Shown here: positions 50,864 through 60,025 of the stretch, piece by piece
Position numbering within the stretch: the first letter of the stretch is position 1
How the letters are laid out: the number at the start of each line of letters is the position of its first letter
Origin: an uncultured Collinsella sp.
GTDB lineage: Bacteria > Actinomycetota > Coriobacteriia > Coriobacteriales > Coriobacteriaceae
Reading direction: 5' to 3'
DNA length: 64,000 bases
Assembly: GCA_905197665.1 (NCBI GenBank)
Contig: CAJJZP010000011.1
Location: forward strand, 20,335 to 84,334
Made by a program: the position numbers and the translations under genes
The notes under the pieces: generated by a model
Told to the model about the DNA's origin: nothing
What the model saw: only the letters and a program-made list of their open reading frames with translations
Databases searched by the model: none

Positions 50864-51116
50864 GGTGAACCTCCAAAGTGTTCAAATGACTGGATACCGT
50901 ATGGTTTTACGGCGTGTGTGGCAGCGAAACCCACAAACCTTATGGGTTGTTCGTTTTGCTGTTGGCAAGCATAGTAGACAGTAAAGCCTAGTAACACAAT
51001 AGGAAATAGAAGATTATTACGAGTCGATTAACCAGCTTGATGGGAATAGGTATTTTCAAAACCAATTTTTCGGCTAGAATTTCTACGAATTAAAAGACCG
51101 AAAGGCAGCTATATAT

Positions 51117-51545
51117 ATGTTGGTTTCCACAAAGGGCAGATATGCCCTGCGCGTTATGGTCGACCTGGCCGAGCACCAGGCGGCGGGCCGTATTCCCCTC
51201 AAAGAGATCGCCGCGCGTCAGGGGATTTCGGAGAAATATCTGGAAAACATTTTGGCCACGCTCGTCCGCGCCAATATGCTCTCGGGCATGCGCGGCAAGG
51301 GCGGCGGCTACGTGCTCACGCGCCCGCCCGAGCAGTACACGGTGGGCGAGATTTTGCGTCTGACCGAGGGCAGCCTAGCACCGGTCGCATGCCTGGACGG
51401 CGACTGCAAGGGCTGCTCGCGTTCGGATGAGTGCCCCACGCTCGACGTGTGGAAGAACCTGGACAAGCTCATTAACGACTATCTCGACGGCGTGACGCTC
51501 GATACGCTCGTCGCCCCCAACGAGGGCTACGACTACGTCATCTAG
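51117..51545 (+). CDS. Rrf2-family regulator (IscR/CymR-like) with four cysteines
   Basis: A 142-residue winged-helix repressor. The DNA-binding domain is clear: STKGRYALRVMVDLAEH, ISEKYLENILATLVRANM, GKGGGYVLTRPPEQ. The sensor loop has Cys92, Cys97, Cys100 and Cys106 (CLDGDCKGCSRSDEC), one more than IscR, so an iron-sulphur cluster is likely. TAGAAT at 51075 with a TTTTCA box 16 bases before it is a possible promoter. The divergent position to cysK suggests control of sulphur or Fe-S metabolism. The ribosome site is AAAGG about 11 bases upstream. Confidence 0.9.
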   Translation: MLVSTKGRYALRVMVDLAEHQAAGRIPLKEIAARQGISEKYLENILATLVRANMLSGMRGKGGGYVLTRPPEQYTVGEILRLTEGSLAPVACLDGDCKGCSRSDECPTLDVWKNLDKLINDYLDGVTLDTLVAPNEGYDYVI

Positions 51546-51614
51546 CCCCACCCGCCATTTGGGGACGGGGTAGAAATGGTAGATTTTCCTGCCCTCTGAG
51601 GCTCGACAAATGAC

Positions 51615-51650
51615 AAGGCCGTCCATCGTTGCGATGGACGGCCTTCTTTT
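51615..51650 (+). terminator. Terminator after the Rrf2-type gene
   Basis: Perfect 14-base arms AAGGCCGTCCATCG / CGATGGACGGCCTT with a three-base loop, then CTTTT. Confidence 0.88.
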
Positions 51651-51681
51651 GGCGTGTTGTGGCGGTCCGTATCCGGTCGCG

Positions 51682-52047
51682 TTAGTTCCTGGCGATGCTG
51701 TCGAGAATGCTGCGCATAATGGATACCAGGATGCTGCCCATAAAGGCCGATCCAAAGCCGGCAATGGAGATACCCGCGCCCAGCAGATTGACCGACAGGT
51801 AGCTGGCCAGCTCGAGCATAAAGCTGTTGACTACGAGCTGAAAAATACCAAGCGTGATAATAGTGAGCGGCAGCGAGATGACCGTCAGGAACGGCTTGAC
51901 GAGCGAGTCGACGATGTTGAGGAACAGTCCCACGAAGGCAAAGCAGACCCAGGCGTCGGCCATGCCGAAGGGCTGAATGCCGGGGACGAGGAACGTGGCA
52001 ATCGCGATGGCGATCGAGGTAAAGAGCCAGTTAAGCATAAAGCGCAT
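51682..52047 (-). CDS. Small four-helix membrane protein (phage holin superfamily 4 type)
   Basis: A 121-residue protein with four hydrophobic segments (WLFTSIAIAIATFLVPG, VCFAFVGLFLNIVDSLV, PFLTVISLPLTIITLGIF, LVVNSFMLELASYLSV). The pattern LNIVDSLVKPFLTVISLPLTIITLGIF is that of the widespread YvlD/DUF360 family, annotated as phage holin superfamily but found in chromosomes without prophage. No phage gene is near. AAAGGA lies 7 bases before the ATG. Confidence 0.85.
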   Translation of the reverse strand: MRFMLNWLFTSIAIAIATFLVPGIQPFGMADAWVCFAFVGLFLNIVDSLVKPFLTVISLPLTIITLGIFQLVVNSFMLELASYLSVNLLGAGISIAGFGSAFMGSILVSIMRSILDSIARN

Positions 52048-52371
52048 GGTGTGAATCCTTTCTTGCGCAGGGTGCGTCGGTGTCGCGTGAAGCGGTTTGC
52101 TGCGGCAGCTTGGACGGCCGCTCGGGTGTACCGCCTTGTTCGGCCGCCCATTGTCTCAGATATTCGTGGAGCTTACGTGCGCATTCGGTTTCAAAACGGC
52201 GTTCGTCCTAGAAAACGCGCCGCTGGCAGAGAGTCTTGTCGCTTTAGTTTGGTGGTGTGCTACACTGCTACGGGCAAAAGCCACAGGCGTTGCCCTATTG
52301 CATAGAACGGGCGAACGATGTCCGATGTCAGTATCAACTTCGATGCCTTTTGGCGGGTTTGGCGGTGATCG
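52048..52371. other. Divergent intergenic region
   Basis: Holds the promoters of the small membrane protein and the TrpR/YerC-like gene. TACACT at 52261 is a fair -10 box with TTGTCG 19 bases before it, a long spacing. A GGGCAA / TTGCCC hairpin lies in the leader at 52272-52295. No gene is seen. Confidence 0.4.
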
Positions 52372-52671
52372 ATGAATATCGAGAACATGTTTGACAAGCC
52401 TGATGTCAAGCAGCTGGTCCACGCATTTAGCCTTTTGGACGACGAGAAAGATATCCAAGCGTTCTTGACCGATATCTGCACGCCGCGCGAGATTTGTGAT
52501 CTATCGCAGCGTCTGCAGGTCGCGCGTTACCTGGACGAGGGCGAGCCCTATGTTGAGGTTCAGGCGCGTACCGGCGCTTCGTCCACCACGGTGAGCCGTG
52601 TGTCCAAGGCACTCAACGGCGAGTACGGTGGCTACCGCAAGATCCTCATTAAACTGGAGGATGGCGAGTAG
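52372..52671 (+). CDS. TrpR/YerC/YecD-type DNA-binding protein
   Basis: A 99-residue helical protein of the YerC/YecD family, related to the Trp repressor. The helix-turn-helix is in EVQARTGASSTTVSRVSKAL; the N-terminal helices (KQLVHAFSLLDDEKDIQAFL, CTPREICDLSQRLQVARYL) form the dimer core as in TrpR. No tryptophan genes are near, so the effector and target are open. It is followed by a good terminator and then by addB, so it is likely a single-gene unit. Confidence 0.88.
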   Translation: MNIENMFDKPDVKQLVHAFSLLDDEKDIQAFLTDICTPREICDLSQRLQVARYLDEGEPYVEVQARTGASSTTVSRVSKALNGEYGGYRKILIKLEDGE

Positions 52672-52694
52672 GCCGCGCCAAAAACGAATTGTGC

Positions 52695-52722
52695 AAAACC
52701 GCTCCTCCGGGGGCGGTTTTTT
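52695..52722 (+). terminator. Terminator after the YerC-like gene
   Basis: AAAACCGCTCC / GGGGCGGTTTT with a four-base loop and a T6 run. Confidence 0.87.
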
Positions 52723-52826
52723 GATCCCCTGGGGACGGAGGAAATCTGTTGGCGTGGGGGAAATCTGTCCGCTTGGGCGGGTAGGATGGATACATTGATT
52801 ATTGCGAACAGTTTGAGCGGAGGACC

Positions 52827-55800
52827 ATGCCTGTTCGAATCTATACCACCAATGCCGGCACGGATTTGAGCGATGCCGAGTCGGCGTTGCTTGCCGACCT
52901 TATTGCCCGCCACGGACGTGCCGTGCTGCTGGCGCCTACGTTTGCCGAGCTCGACCTGTGCCGTCATGATGCGGCGGAAGCCGGGGTTTCACTAGGTATC
53001 GACTACAAGACGCCTACATCGTGGCTTCGCTCGCTTTGGGAGCTTTTGGGCGACGGGCGCGGTTTCGTGGACAACCTGCAACGCCAGATGCTGTTTTCGG
53101 ACATGGTAACGCGTCTCGACGATGCCGATTTGCAGCCGCTTTCGCGCAGTCAGGGCACGGTGCGCATGCTCGCGCGCATGGCCCGCGACGTGCTGCCGGG
53201 TGTGGCGGGGACGACGGCCGAGCGATGCCGTGGAAACAATTGCCAGCCTGAGCCAAAAAGCGATGCCGAGGCTCGTGTGTTCGAGCTTTTGCGCGCATAT
53301 GCGGACGGTTTGGACCGTCGAGATATGGTCGAGCCCTGCGAGGCGGCCGACATTATGGCCGGTGTCCTGGCCGATAGCCTGCCGGCGTGCACCCGCGCCG
53401 TATGCGTGCGCGGTATCACGTCGTTTACGTACGCACTGCTCGAGCTACTGTCTGCCGTGGCGAACAATGGGGGAGAGGTCGTCGTGCTGCTTGCCCGCGA
53501 GCAGGCGGCGATGCGCGAGGAGCTTGCCGTGGCATTTGATGCCCGCGGTGTGCTGTTTGAGGTCGCGCCGCTGGGGGAGGACGCCGTCGCGTCTGATGCC
53601 GCTTGCGGGACCGCCGCTCAGCCTGCCTTTATTGAGGTCGCCGGCCCCCATGCCCGTGCTCATGTCTATGCGGACGCCATCGATAAGTTGGTGAAAGCGT
53701 ACAAGGAGTCCAAGGCCGATAAAGCCACTGCAACGCCCGCCGACCCCGTGCGCGTGCTCGTTGTTTCTGCTCGGGCACCCCAGCTGTTCGGTGAGCTCGC
53801 CTCTCGTCTGGCAGCTCGTCATATCGCTGCCGAGACAGTTGAGTTCACGGCGTTTTCCCAATCCATTGCGGGCAGGCAGTTTGCGGCGCTTGCCGGCCTG
53901 ATCGAGCGCATGAAGGCCGCCGATGAGGGTGCGGCGTCAAAGACCGAGTGGTGGCCCGCGCCGGAGCTTACCGACTGGATTTACAGCCCGCTTTCGGGCG
54001 CTGATGCCGTCAATGCCCGTACCTTCGATAAGAATATGCGTCTCTCGCGTAGCAAGACTACCGCGGGCGTTAAGAGCCTGCTGCAGAGTGTCCAAGGCCA
54101 GGTGAGGGGGGCGCGCAAGGCGGCGAGCGACGAGAACTGGTTTAAGAACGTGCCGTGTGTGGTTTCGGACGTGTTCCAGGCGCTGTGGCGCGACAGGCCC
54201 GTGACGGCGCTCAAGGCCATGCTTGCCGTTGCCGAGGCGTTGCCCGATCGTTCGCTGGGCAGCTTGGATGGCCAGGCCCGTCGCCAGGCGGAGGTGGCCC
54301 TGCTGCGCCACGTCATCGACATCCTTATGAATGGCGCCCGCGCGCTCGACGTGTCGCAGGCCGCGACCGTGCCCGTGCTCGATGGCGTTCGCACCAGGGT
54401 GGACAAGCGTGGCACCGCCTACGATTACGAGACCTACGAGGTTGACCGTGCGCCACGTGCTCAGGTTCGTTTTGCTTCGCTTGCCGATGCGGCGGCTCTG
54501 CGCCCCGGCAGCTACGATGCCGTGCTGTTTGCCGATGTCGATCTGGGCAGCTATCCGCTCTCACACGAGGAGGGGCCGCTGGCCACGCTGGCGGCGAGCC
54601 TTGGTCGCGAGGGTGTGACGCTTGAGCCCGCGGCCTTGCTGCGCATGCGCTTTGGCCACGCGATGCAGGCGGCACGCGGCCCGGTTGCGCTTGCGCGCGT
54701 GACGCACGATCGCCAGGCGCGCGAGTGCTATCCGGCTGCCGTGTGGACCGAGTTGCGGGCGCATACCGAGGCCGCTGAAGCTGCTAAGGCCGCCGCCGAC
54801 GCTAAGGCCGCTGACGCCGACGAGGCCACTGGTGACGCTAAGGCCGCTGGCGCCGACAAGGCGAAGTGCGTGGGTGAGGGTGATATCGTAAGGGACTTCG
54901 ATCCCGCGGCAGGCGAAGGTCTCAAGTGCGAGCGCGTGACCTGTGAAGCCCCTCAGCATCTGAGTGCCGAGGCCGTGCCGTATTTGGTCCTGCGTCGTCG
55001 CGATGGCGAGGGCGAGGACGCGCCACTCGTGCCGCGCCTGACGTCCGCCTCGCAGATCGAGGCCTATTCCACCTGCCCGTTATGCTGGTTCGTCTCGTAT
55101 CGCGTCAAACCTCAGTCCATCGATGCGGGCTTTGGCAACATGGAGAAAGGCAACTTTGTCCATGACGTGCTGGAGCACTTGCATGCGCGTCTTCCGCAGG
55201 AGGGCATGGAGCGCGTGACGCCCATGAACCTGCCGCGCGCCAAGGAGCTGCTGCACGAGGTCTTTGCCGAGACCCTGGCCGAGCACGCCGGCAAGCGCGG
55301 TACCGAGGGCCCGCTGGTGCCGCTCTCTCCGGTGGAGGAGCGCCAGGTGGCCGAGATTTTGCCGCAGCTGGAGGGTGTGCTTGCCTATGAAGCCGAGGCG
55401 CTGACTCCTTTTGCTCCGCGCTACCTGGAGTTTGCCTTTAACGATCTTAAAGTTGAGTATGCCGGTTGGCCACTCGGTGGGCGCATCGACCGCGTTGACG
55501 TGGATGCCGAGAATCGCGCCGTGGTAATCGACTACAAGCATCGTTCGGGTGTCGAGGAGTTTAAGCTCGCCGACCCCACGGTGCGCGACGAGGAATCGGG
55601 CGCGGCGCCCATCGACGACCCGCGCTGGTTGCCGCCACATACCCAGACGCTCATCTACGCCCAGGCCATGCGTCGGGCGCTGGATTTGGACACCCGCGCG
55701 GCGCTCTACTTTTCGACCAAGGGCGGCAAGCCGGCGTTGCGCGGCGCCGCGAGCACCGAGCTGCTCGAGGAAGAGCGCGGCGACGGTCGCATCCCGGGCC

Positions 55801-55997
55801 TTAAGAAAGGTTTCCCCGGCGAGGGTGGCAGCATGGACTTCGATGCGCTACTCGATCGCGTGGAGACCGGCATCGCCGAGCGCCTACGCGAGCTCGAGGC
55901 AGGCAACGTTGCCGCCGTCGACCCGACGTCGGCTCAGGCCGCGCATGCGCGCTGCTCGTATAACCACGAAGGAACGTTTGTAAGGAGGGACGTGTAG
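52827..55997 (+). CDS. addB: AddB-type helicase-nuclease subunit
   Basis: A 1056-residue subunit of the RecBCD-like AddAB complex for double-strand break repair. The first 600 or so residues are an inactive helicase fold (no Walker A near the N-terminus, as in RexB). The C-terminal PD-(D/E)xK nuclease (about 735-1030) starts at LTSASQIEAYSTCPLCWFV and has GRIDRVDVD...AVVIDYKHRSG with the catalytic Asp and Lys. Only one cysteine follows at the C-terminus (HARCSYNHEG), so the iron-sulphur cluster of Bacillus AddB is probably absent. Residues about 649-685 are a low-complexity Ala/Lys/Asp linker. Start behind GCGGAGGA; addA begins 3 bases after the stop. Confidence 0.85.
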   Translation: MPVRIYTTNAGTDLSDAESALLADLIARHGRAVLLAPTFAELDLCRHDAAEAGVSLGIDYKTPTSWLRSLWELLGDGRGFVDNLQRQMLFSDMVTRLDDADLQPLSRSQGTVRMLARMARDVLPGVAGTTAERCRGNNCQPEPKSDAEARVFELLRAYADGLDRRDMVEPCEAADIMAGVLADSLPACTRAVCVRGITSFTYALLELLSAVANNGGEVVVLLAREQAAMREELAVAFDARGVLFEVAPLGEDAVASDAACGTAAQPAFIEVAGPHARAHVYADAIDKLVKAYKESKADKATATPADPVRVLVVSARAPQLFGELASRLAARHIAAETVEFTAFSQSIAGRQFAALAGLIERMKAADEGAASKTEWWPAPELTDWIYSPLSGADAVNARTFDKNMRLSRSKTTAGVKSLLQSVQGQVRGARKAASDENWFKNVPCVVSDVFQALWRDRPVTALKAMLAVAEALPDRSLGSLDGQARRQAEVALLRHVIDILMNGARALDVSQAATVPVLDGVRTRVDKRGTAYDYETYEVDRAPRAQVRFASLADAAALRPGSYDAVLFADVDLGSYPLSHEEGPLATLAASLGREGVTLEPAALLRMRFGHAMQAARGPVALARVTHDRQARECYPAAVWTELRAHTEAAEAAKAAADAKAADADEATGDAKAAGADKAKCVGEGDIVRDFDPAAGEGLKCERVTCEAPQHLSAEAVPYLVLRRRDGEGEDAPLVPRLTSASQIEAYSTCPLCWFVSYRVKPQSIDAGFGNMEKGNFVHDVLEHLHARLPQEGMERVTPMNLPRAKELLHEVFAETLAEHAGKRGTEGPLVPLSPVEERQVAEILPQLEGVLAYEAEALTPFAPRYLEFAFNDLKVEYAGWPLGGRIDRVDVDAENRAVVIDYKHRSGVEEFKLADPTVRDEESGAAPIDDPRWLPPHTQTLIYAQAMRRALDLDTRAALYFSTKGGKPALRGAASTELLEEERGDGRIPGLKKGFPGEGGSMDFDALLDRVETGIAERLRELEAGNVAAVDPTSAQAAHARCSYNHEGTFVRRDV

Positions 55998-56000
55998 ACC

Positions 56001-59000
56001 ATGGATCTTTCGACTTTGATGCCGCAACAGCTGCAGATCGTCAAAACGCTCGACCGTCCGCTGTTTGTCTCGGCGGGCGCCGGTTCGGGTAAGACCTTTA
56101 CCCTTACGCGCCGCATCGTCTACGCGCTCTCGCCCGAATCCGGTCCGTTTGTCGAGCATCTGGATCAGGTGCTCGCCATTACCTTTACCAAAGATGCCGC
56201 GGCCGAGATTCGCGACCGCGTGCGTCGCGCGCTTATCGAAGAGGGTATGGACGAAGAGGCCCTGACCGTCGACGACGCTTGGATTTCGACCATTCATGGT
56301 ATGTGCTCGCGTATCCTGCGCGCGCACGCGCTGGAGCTGGGCATCGATCCCGAATTCACGGTGCTCACCGATACCGATGAGCTTATGGATCAGGCTGTCG
56401 AGCATGTGCTGGGGCGCGCGACGGCGCCCGATGCCGCGCCTGAGCTCGCCGCCTCGCTTAAGGCCCTCTACGCTTGGTATCCCATGGCGGGCGAGGGCGG
56501 GCCGTTTGGCGCCGGTACCACCATCAAAGGTCTGGTGCGCGACCTGCTGGAGCTATCGAGCCAGCTGCCGGGCGGCATGGACGATGTGTGCGTGGCGCGC
56601 GGCCAGGCCGACACCTCTGCGCTTGCCGACGCCTATCGCGCGGCGTTGGGTGCGAGCAAGGCCGCGACCGAGAAAGCGCAGGTGGCACTCGATGCCATCG
56701 ACGCGTTTGAGGCGAGCGGCAAAACCATGGAGGATGCGGCGCGACTCATGATGTCGTGCAGCATGCCTCGGGCGAGCAAGGCGTTTCCTAAGGAGCAGGT
56801 GGAGCTGCTCAAGGCCGAGGCCGCCGATGCATTTATCAATATCGTGCTTGCCTGCGGCGGTCCGGCGCTCGATGCGCTGGTGGGGCTTGCTCGTGCTGTG
56901 GAGGCGGAATACCGCGCGCTCAAGGCTGACCAGTCCGCGCTTGATAACAACGACCTGCTGCGCATGGCGTACGAGGCGCTGCGCGATTATCCCGCCATCC
57001 GAGCGGCCTATGAGGGTCGCTTTAAGATGGTCATGATCGATGAGTTCCAGGATACCGACCAGATGCAGGTCGATTTGATCCGTTACCTGACGGGCGCGGG
57101 GGAGCGCGCACTGTGCACCGTAGGCGATGCGCAGCAGTCGATCTACCGCTTCCGTGGTGCCGAGGTCGAGGTGTTCCGTCGCCAGGAGCGCAAGGTGGGT
57201 TCGACGACGGCGTCCGAGACGGTCGCCACGTCCGATGCCCCCGCCGGCGAGCTCGTCAAGCTTGTACGCAACTTCCGCAGCCACGACGAGGTGCTGCGCT
57301 ATGTGGCGCGCGTCTTTGACGGCGACACCGGTGGTTTGATGCAGGGGTTCTTGGATCTTGAACCGAGCGACGAACGCGAGGACAAGCTCAAGGCGAAGAC
57401 ATCGCGCCGCCAGGCGATCTTCGTTGCCGGTGGCAGTACGCAGGAGCGAACGCAGGCGAAAGCTCGCGCGATTGCGGAGCGATTCCAAGCACTCGTTAAA
57501 GCGGGCCAGCCCCAGGGCAGCATGGTCCTGCTGCTGGGCCGCATGACCAACGCCGATGTCTATGCGCAGGCCTTCCGCGACCAAGAGCTCGACTGCGTGA
57601 TCGCAGGCGGCTCGGTCTTTGCCCAGGCAGCTGAGGTGCAGACGGTGCGTGCCCTGGTCTGCGCACTCGCCAATCCGGCCGATACGGCGCAGGGCCTTAT
57701 GCCGCTGCTCGCCTCGCCGATGTTTGCGCTCGGCGCCCAGGAGTTCCTGGCGCTGGCGACCAAACTGGACGACCAGACGGGGGAGACCTCGCGCCGCAAC
57801 ATCGATGCGGGCATCATGAGCGATTCCGATGTGCCGGGTTTGCAAGACTTGCCGCTCGTGACGCGCGCCCGCGAGGTGCTGCGGTATGCGCTTCGTCGCG
57901 TGGGCCGCGATTCGTTCGCCGCCATCGCGCGCGATACTGTCAACGCCTCCGGCTGGTTTGTGCGTCTGGCACAGCGTGGTCCCGAGGGCAAGGCCATTGC
58001 CGCCAACGTGCTTAAGGCGCTCGATGCCGTGGCCGAGGCGGAGGCCGAGTTCGGTAACTCGCCGCGTTCCATTGCGCTTGCCTTCGACCGCTTCTTGGCG
58101 GGCAAGGAGGCCCCAGGTGCCCTCAACGAGGAGGGCGACGGCGCGGTGCGCATCATGACGGTGCATGCCTCCAAGGGCCTGGAGTATCCGGTCGTGGCGG
58201 TTGCGGAGTGCTTTGGCGTGCGTAAGTCCTCGGGTGCGGCTCAGATGGGGCGTGTCGAGGGCGGAGCGCAGGTCGTGGCGCTGCCGGCGCGCTTCGACGG
58301 CGTTAAACTCGCGGACGGCACGTTCGTAAAGGGCGATGACGTCAAAAAGCAGTTTGAGCATGCGTTTAAGGGTAAGGGCACGTCGCTATGGTTGCCGCCG
58401 GAGCTCATGGAGGATGTCTGCGCGACGGGTTCTCCCGCCGAGGCATTCGTTCGCCTGCGCAACCACGACCTGCAGCTTTCGCTCGAGGAGCGGGCTCGCT
58501 TGCTCTATGTCGCCATGACGCGAGCGCGCGAGCTGGTCATTCTGGCGATGGATGTCGGCGTGAGCCGCGGCAAGGTGACGGCGCCGACCTTCGATGTCGA
58601 GACGGATCTGACCTACGACGTGCTGCGCCGCATCCTGCCGACCGACAGCCTGGACATGCCGCAGCTCGATAGCGACCGTTTGGTGTTCGACAACTCCAAG
58701 CCGGGCGACTACGAGCTCATCTCGCTGGCGGACTTTACGTTTGGCGAGCAGACGTTTGAGGTCAACGCTTCGCTGGATGCCGAGGGTAGGCTCGTTCGCG
58801 GTGATGCGGAGGCGGAGGGTGCCGATGCTGCCGCCGATCGCCCGGTCGCGCCCGGCCCCGCCGACCCCGAGCCCGATTCGTTTGAGCTCGTGTATCCCCA
58901 GACGGTGGGCGTGCGCATGGGCACCTGCTCGTATCCGGCGCGCGATTCGTACAGCTATTCGTCGATTGCCGCGGCGCTGCATGCCGAGGCCGAGGACCGT

Positions 59001-59627
59001 GTCGCCGAGGCGCGCGTGCCCATGGACGAGGCTGGCGATGATGCGGAGTCGGATGGTTCCGAGATGACGGATGCAGAAGTGGCCGCCGTTGAGCCCGCCG
59101 GCAATCCCATGGCGCTGGGCTCGGCGTTCCACGCTGCCTGCCAGTGGCTCATCGAGATGGGTGCCGATGCGCTGCCCGCTGAGCGTGCCGATGCGCTGGC
59201 GCGCCTGTGGTGCCTGACGCCGGAGCAGCGCGAACGCTTCGACGTTGCCCTGGACCGTTGGCTCAAGTCGGCTGTTCGTGCCGAGCTGCTTGCGTGGCCG
59301 TGTATCCGTGCCGAGGTGCCGTTCTTTTCGCTGGGCTGCGAGGACGAGGACATCGCTCGCTACGGTGCATATGCCGAAGGCGCCATCGACGCTTTGGCGA
59401 TGAACCCGGCCGATCCGTTGCGCGCGCTGGTCATCGACTACAAGACGGGCGGCACACCGGACGAGACGCCGGAACGGCTGCGGGAGAAGCACGCCCTGCA
59501 GGCGCGCGTCTACGCCGATGTTCTGCACAAGGCGGGCTTTAAGACGGTGACGGTCAAGTTCGTCCGCGTGGAGCAGTCCGATCCCTCCAACCCCGCCGAG
59601 TCCCAGGTGGTCACCTACAACCTCTAG
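56001..59627 (+). CDS. addA: AddA helicase-nuclease subunit
   Basis: A 1208-residue UvrD/RecB-type helicase fused to a nuclease domain. Walker A is SAGAGSGKTFTLTRR (Lys31); further helicase motifs are ITFTKDAAAEIRDRV, MIDEFQDTDQMQ, GDAQQSIYRFRGAE, VRIMTVHASKGLEYPVV and LLYVAMTRARELVIL. The C-terminal RecB-like nuclease has AEGAIDALAMN...LVIDYKTGGTPDE with the catalytic Asp-Lys pair, preceded by GSAFHAACQWL. An acidic, disordered stretch separates the parts (about 930-1030). The start is 3 bases after addB with AAGGAGGG upstream, so the genes are coupled. Confidence 0.94.
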   Translation: MDLSTLMPQQLQIVKTLDRPLFVSAGAGSGKTFTLTRRIVYALSPESGPFVEHLDQVLAITFTKDAAAEIRDRVRRALIEEGMDEEALTVDDAWISTIHGMCSRILRAHALELGIDPEFTVLTDTDELMDQAVEHVLGRATAPDAAPELAASLKALYAWYPMAGEGGPFGAGTTIKGLVRDLLELSSQLPGGMDDVCVARGQADTSALADAYRAALGASKAATEKAQVALDAIDAFEASGKTMEDAARLMMSCSMPRASKAFPKEQVELLKAEAADAFINIVLACGGPALDALVGLARAVEAEYRALKADQSALDNNDLLRMAYEALRDYPAIRAAYEGRFKMVMIDEFQDTDQMQVDLIRYLTGAGERALCTVGDAQQSIYRFRGAEVEVFRRQERKVGSTTASETVATSDAPAGELVKLVRNFRSHDEVLRYVARVFDGDTGGLMQGFLDLEPSDEREDKLKAKTSRRQAIFVAGGSTQERTQAKARAIAERFQALVKAGQPQGSMVLLLGRMTNADVYAQAFRDQELDCVIAGGSVFAQAAEVQTVRALVCALANPADTAQGLMPLLASPMFALGAQEFLALATKLDDQTGETSRRNIDAGIMSDSDVPGLQDLPLVTRAREVLRYALRRVGRDSFAAIARDTVNASGWFVRLAQRGPEGKAIAANVLKALDAVAEAEAEFGNSPRSIALAFDRFLAGKEAPGALNEEGDGAVRIMTVHASKGLEYPVVAVAECFGVRKSSGAAQMGRVEGGAQVVALPARFDGVKLADGTFVKGDDVKKQFEHAFKGKGTSLWLPPELMEDVCATGSPAEAFVRLRNHDLQLSLEERARLLYVAMTRARELVILAMDVGVSRGKVTAPTFDVETDLTYDVLRRILPTDSLDMPQLDSDRLVFDNSKPGDYELISLADFTFGEQTFEVNASLDAEGRLVRGDAEAEGADAAADRPVAPGPADPEPDSFELVYPQTVGVRMGTCSYPARDSYSYSSIAAALHAEAEDRVAEARVPMDEAGDDAESDGSEMTDAEVAAVEPAGNPMALGSAFHAACQWLIEMGADALPAERADALARLWCLTPEQRERFDVALDRWLKSAVRAELLAWPCIRAEVPFFSLGCEDEDIARYGAYAEGAIDALAMNPADPLRALVIDYKTGGTPDETPERLREKHALQARVYADVLHKAGFKTVTVKFVRVEQSDPSNPAESQVVTYNL

Positions 59628-59663
59628 CTCACCAGGGCCGTCCGCACGCCCAGTCTCCCCATA

Positions 59664-59730
59664 ACTTGCGGTGAAATAGTTCCTGTTTTACGGCCCAGCT
59701 GGCTCCAGCAGGAACTATTTCACCGCAACT
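59664..59730. repeat. Family A palindrome, copy 3 (67 bases), compensated variant
   Basis: Same outer arms (CTTGCGGTGAAATAG / CTATTTCACCGCAA) but the three bases after AAATAG are TTC instead of GGA, and the opposite arm has GAA instead of TCC, so pairing is kept. It lies 36 bases after the addA stop. Confidence 0.88.
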
Positions 59731-59743
59731 CAGAATCAGTCGG

Positions 59744-59792
59744 GGGTGCGGATTACGCGGATGAAGTTGCCAATCAAGGGTGCGGATTACGC
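59744..59792 (+). repeat. Direct repeat GGGTGCGGATTACGC, two copies
   Basis: Perfect 15-base copies at 59744-59758 and 59778-59792, 34 bases apart, just upstream of a strong promoter. They could bind a regulator of the following PTS operon. The surrounding sequence between addA and the antiterminator gene contains no gene. Confidence 0.7.
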
Positions 59793-59802
59793 AAATTTAC
59801 AC

Positions 59803-59831
59803 TTGACGTTCATCTCGGGTGGGCCTATAAA
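59803..59831 (+). promoter_or_regulatory. Promoter of the second PTS operon
   Basis: TTGACG and TATAAA with a 17-base spacer, the best match to the sigma-70 consensus in the window. The start near 59838 leaves a leader of about 190 bases before the antiterminator gene. Confidence 0.75.
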
Positions 59832-59920
59832 TACATGTGATGGGTTGTTATCCCTTTGGGGAGCATGGCCATCCGGATTCCGTTCGTTATTCAATTGCAC
59901 ATATATTCGGGTGTCACTTT

Positions 59921-59976
59921 AGGGCATGACCGTAGGCAAGTAGGGTGCTGCTTTCTGCCGAGGTCATGCCCTTTTT
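59921..59976 (+). terminator. Leader terminator before the antiterminator gene
   Basis: Perfect 11-base arms AGGGCATGACC / GGTCATGCCCT with a 30-base loop and a TTTTT run, between the promoter and the first gene. The left arm GGGCATGACC equals the 3' half of the RAT-like site at 60896-60928, so the same regulator could control both. Confidence 0.78.
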
Positions 59977-60025
59977 GTTCAGCTCCGAATGAGTGCCCTA
60001 TCATCAAGAGAGGAGGTGCATCGAT

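Noticed and set aside
51682..52047. Prophage remnant because of a holin-like protein
   Set aside because: The protein matches the chromosomal YvlD/DUF360 type and no other phage gene is near.
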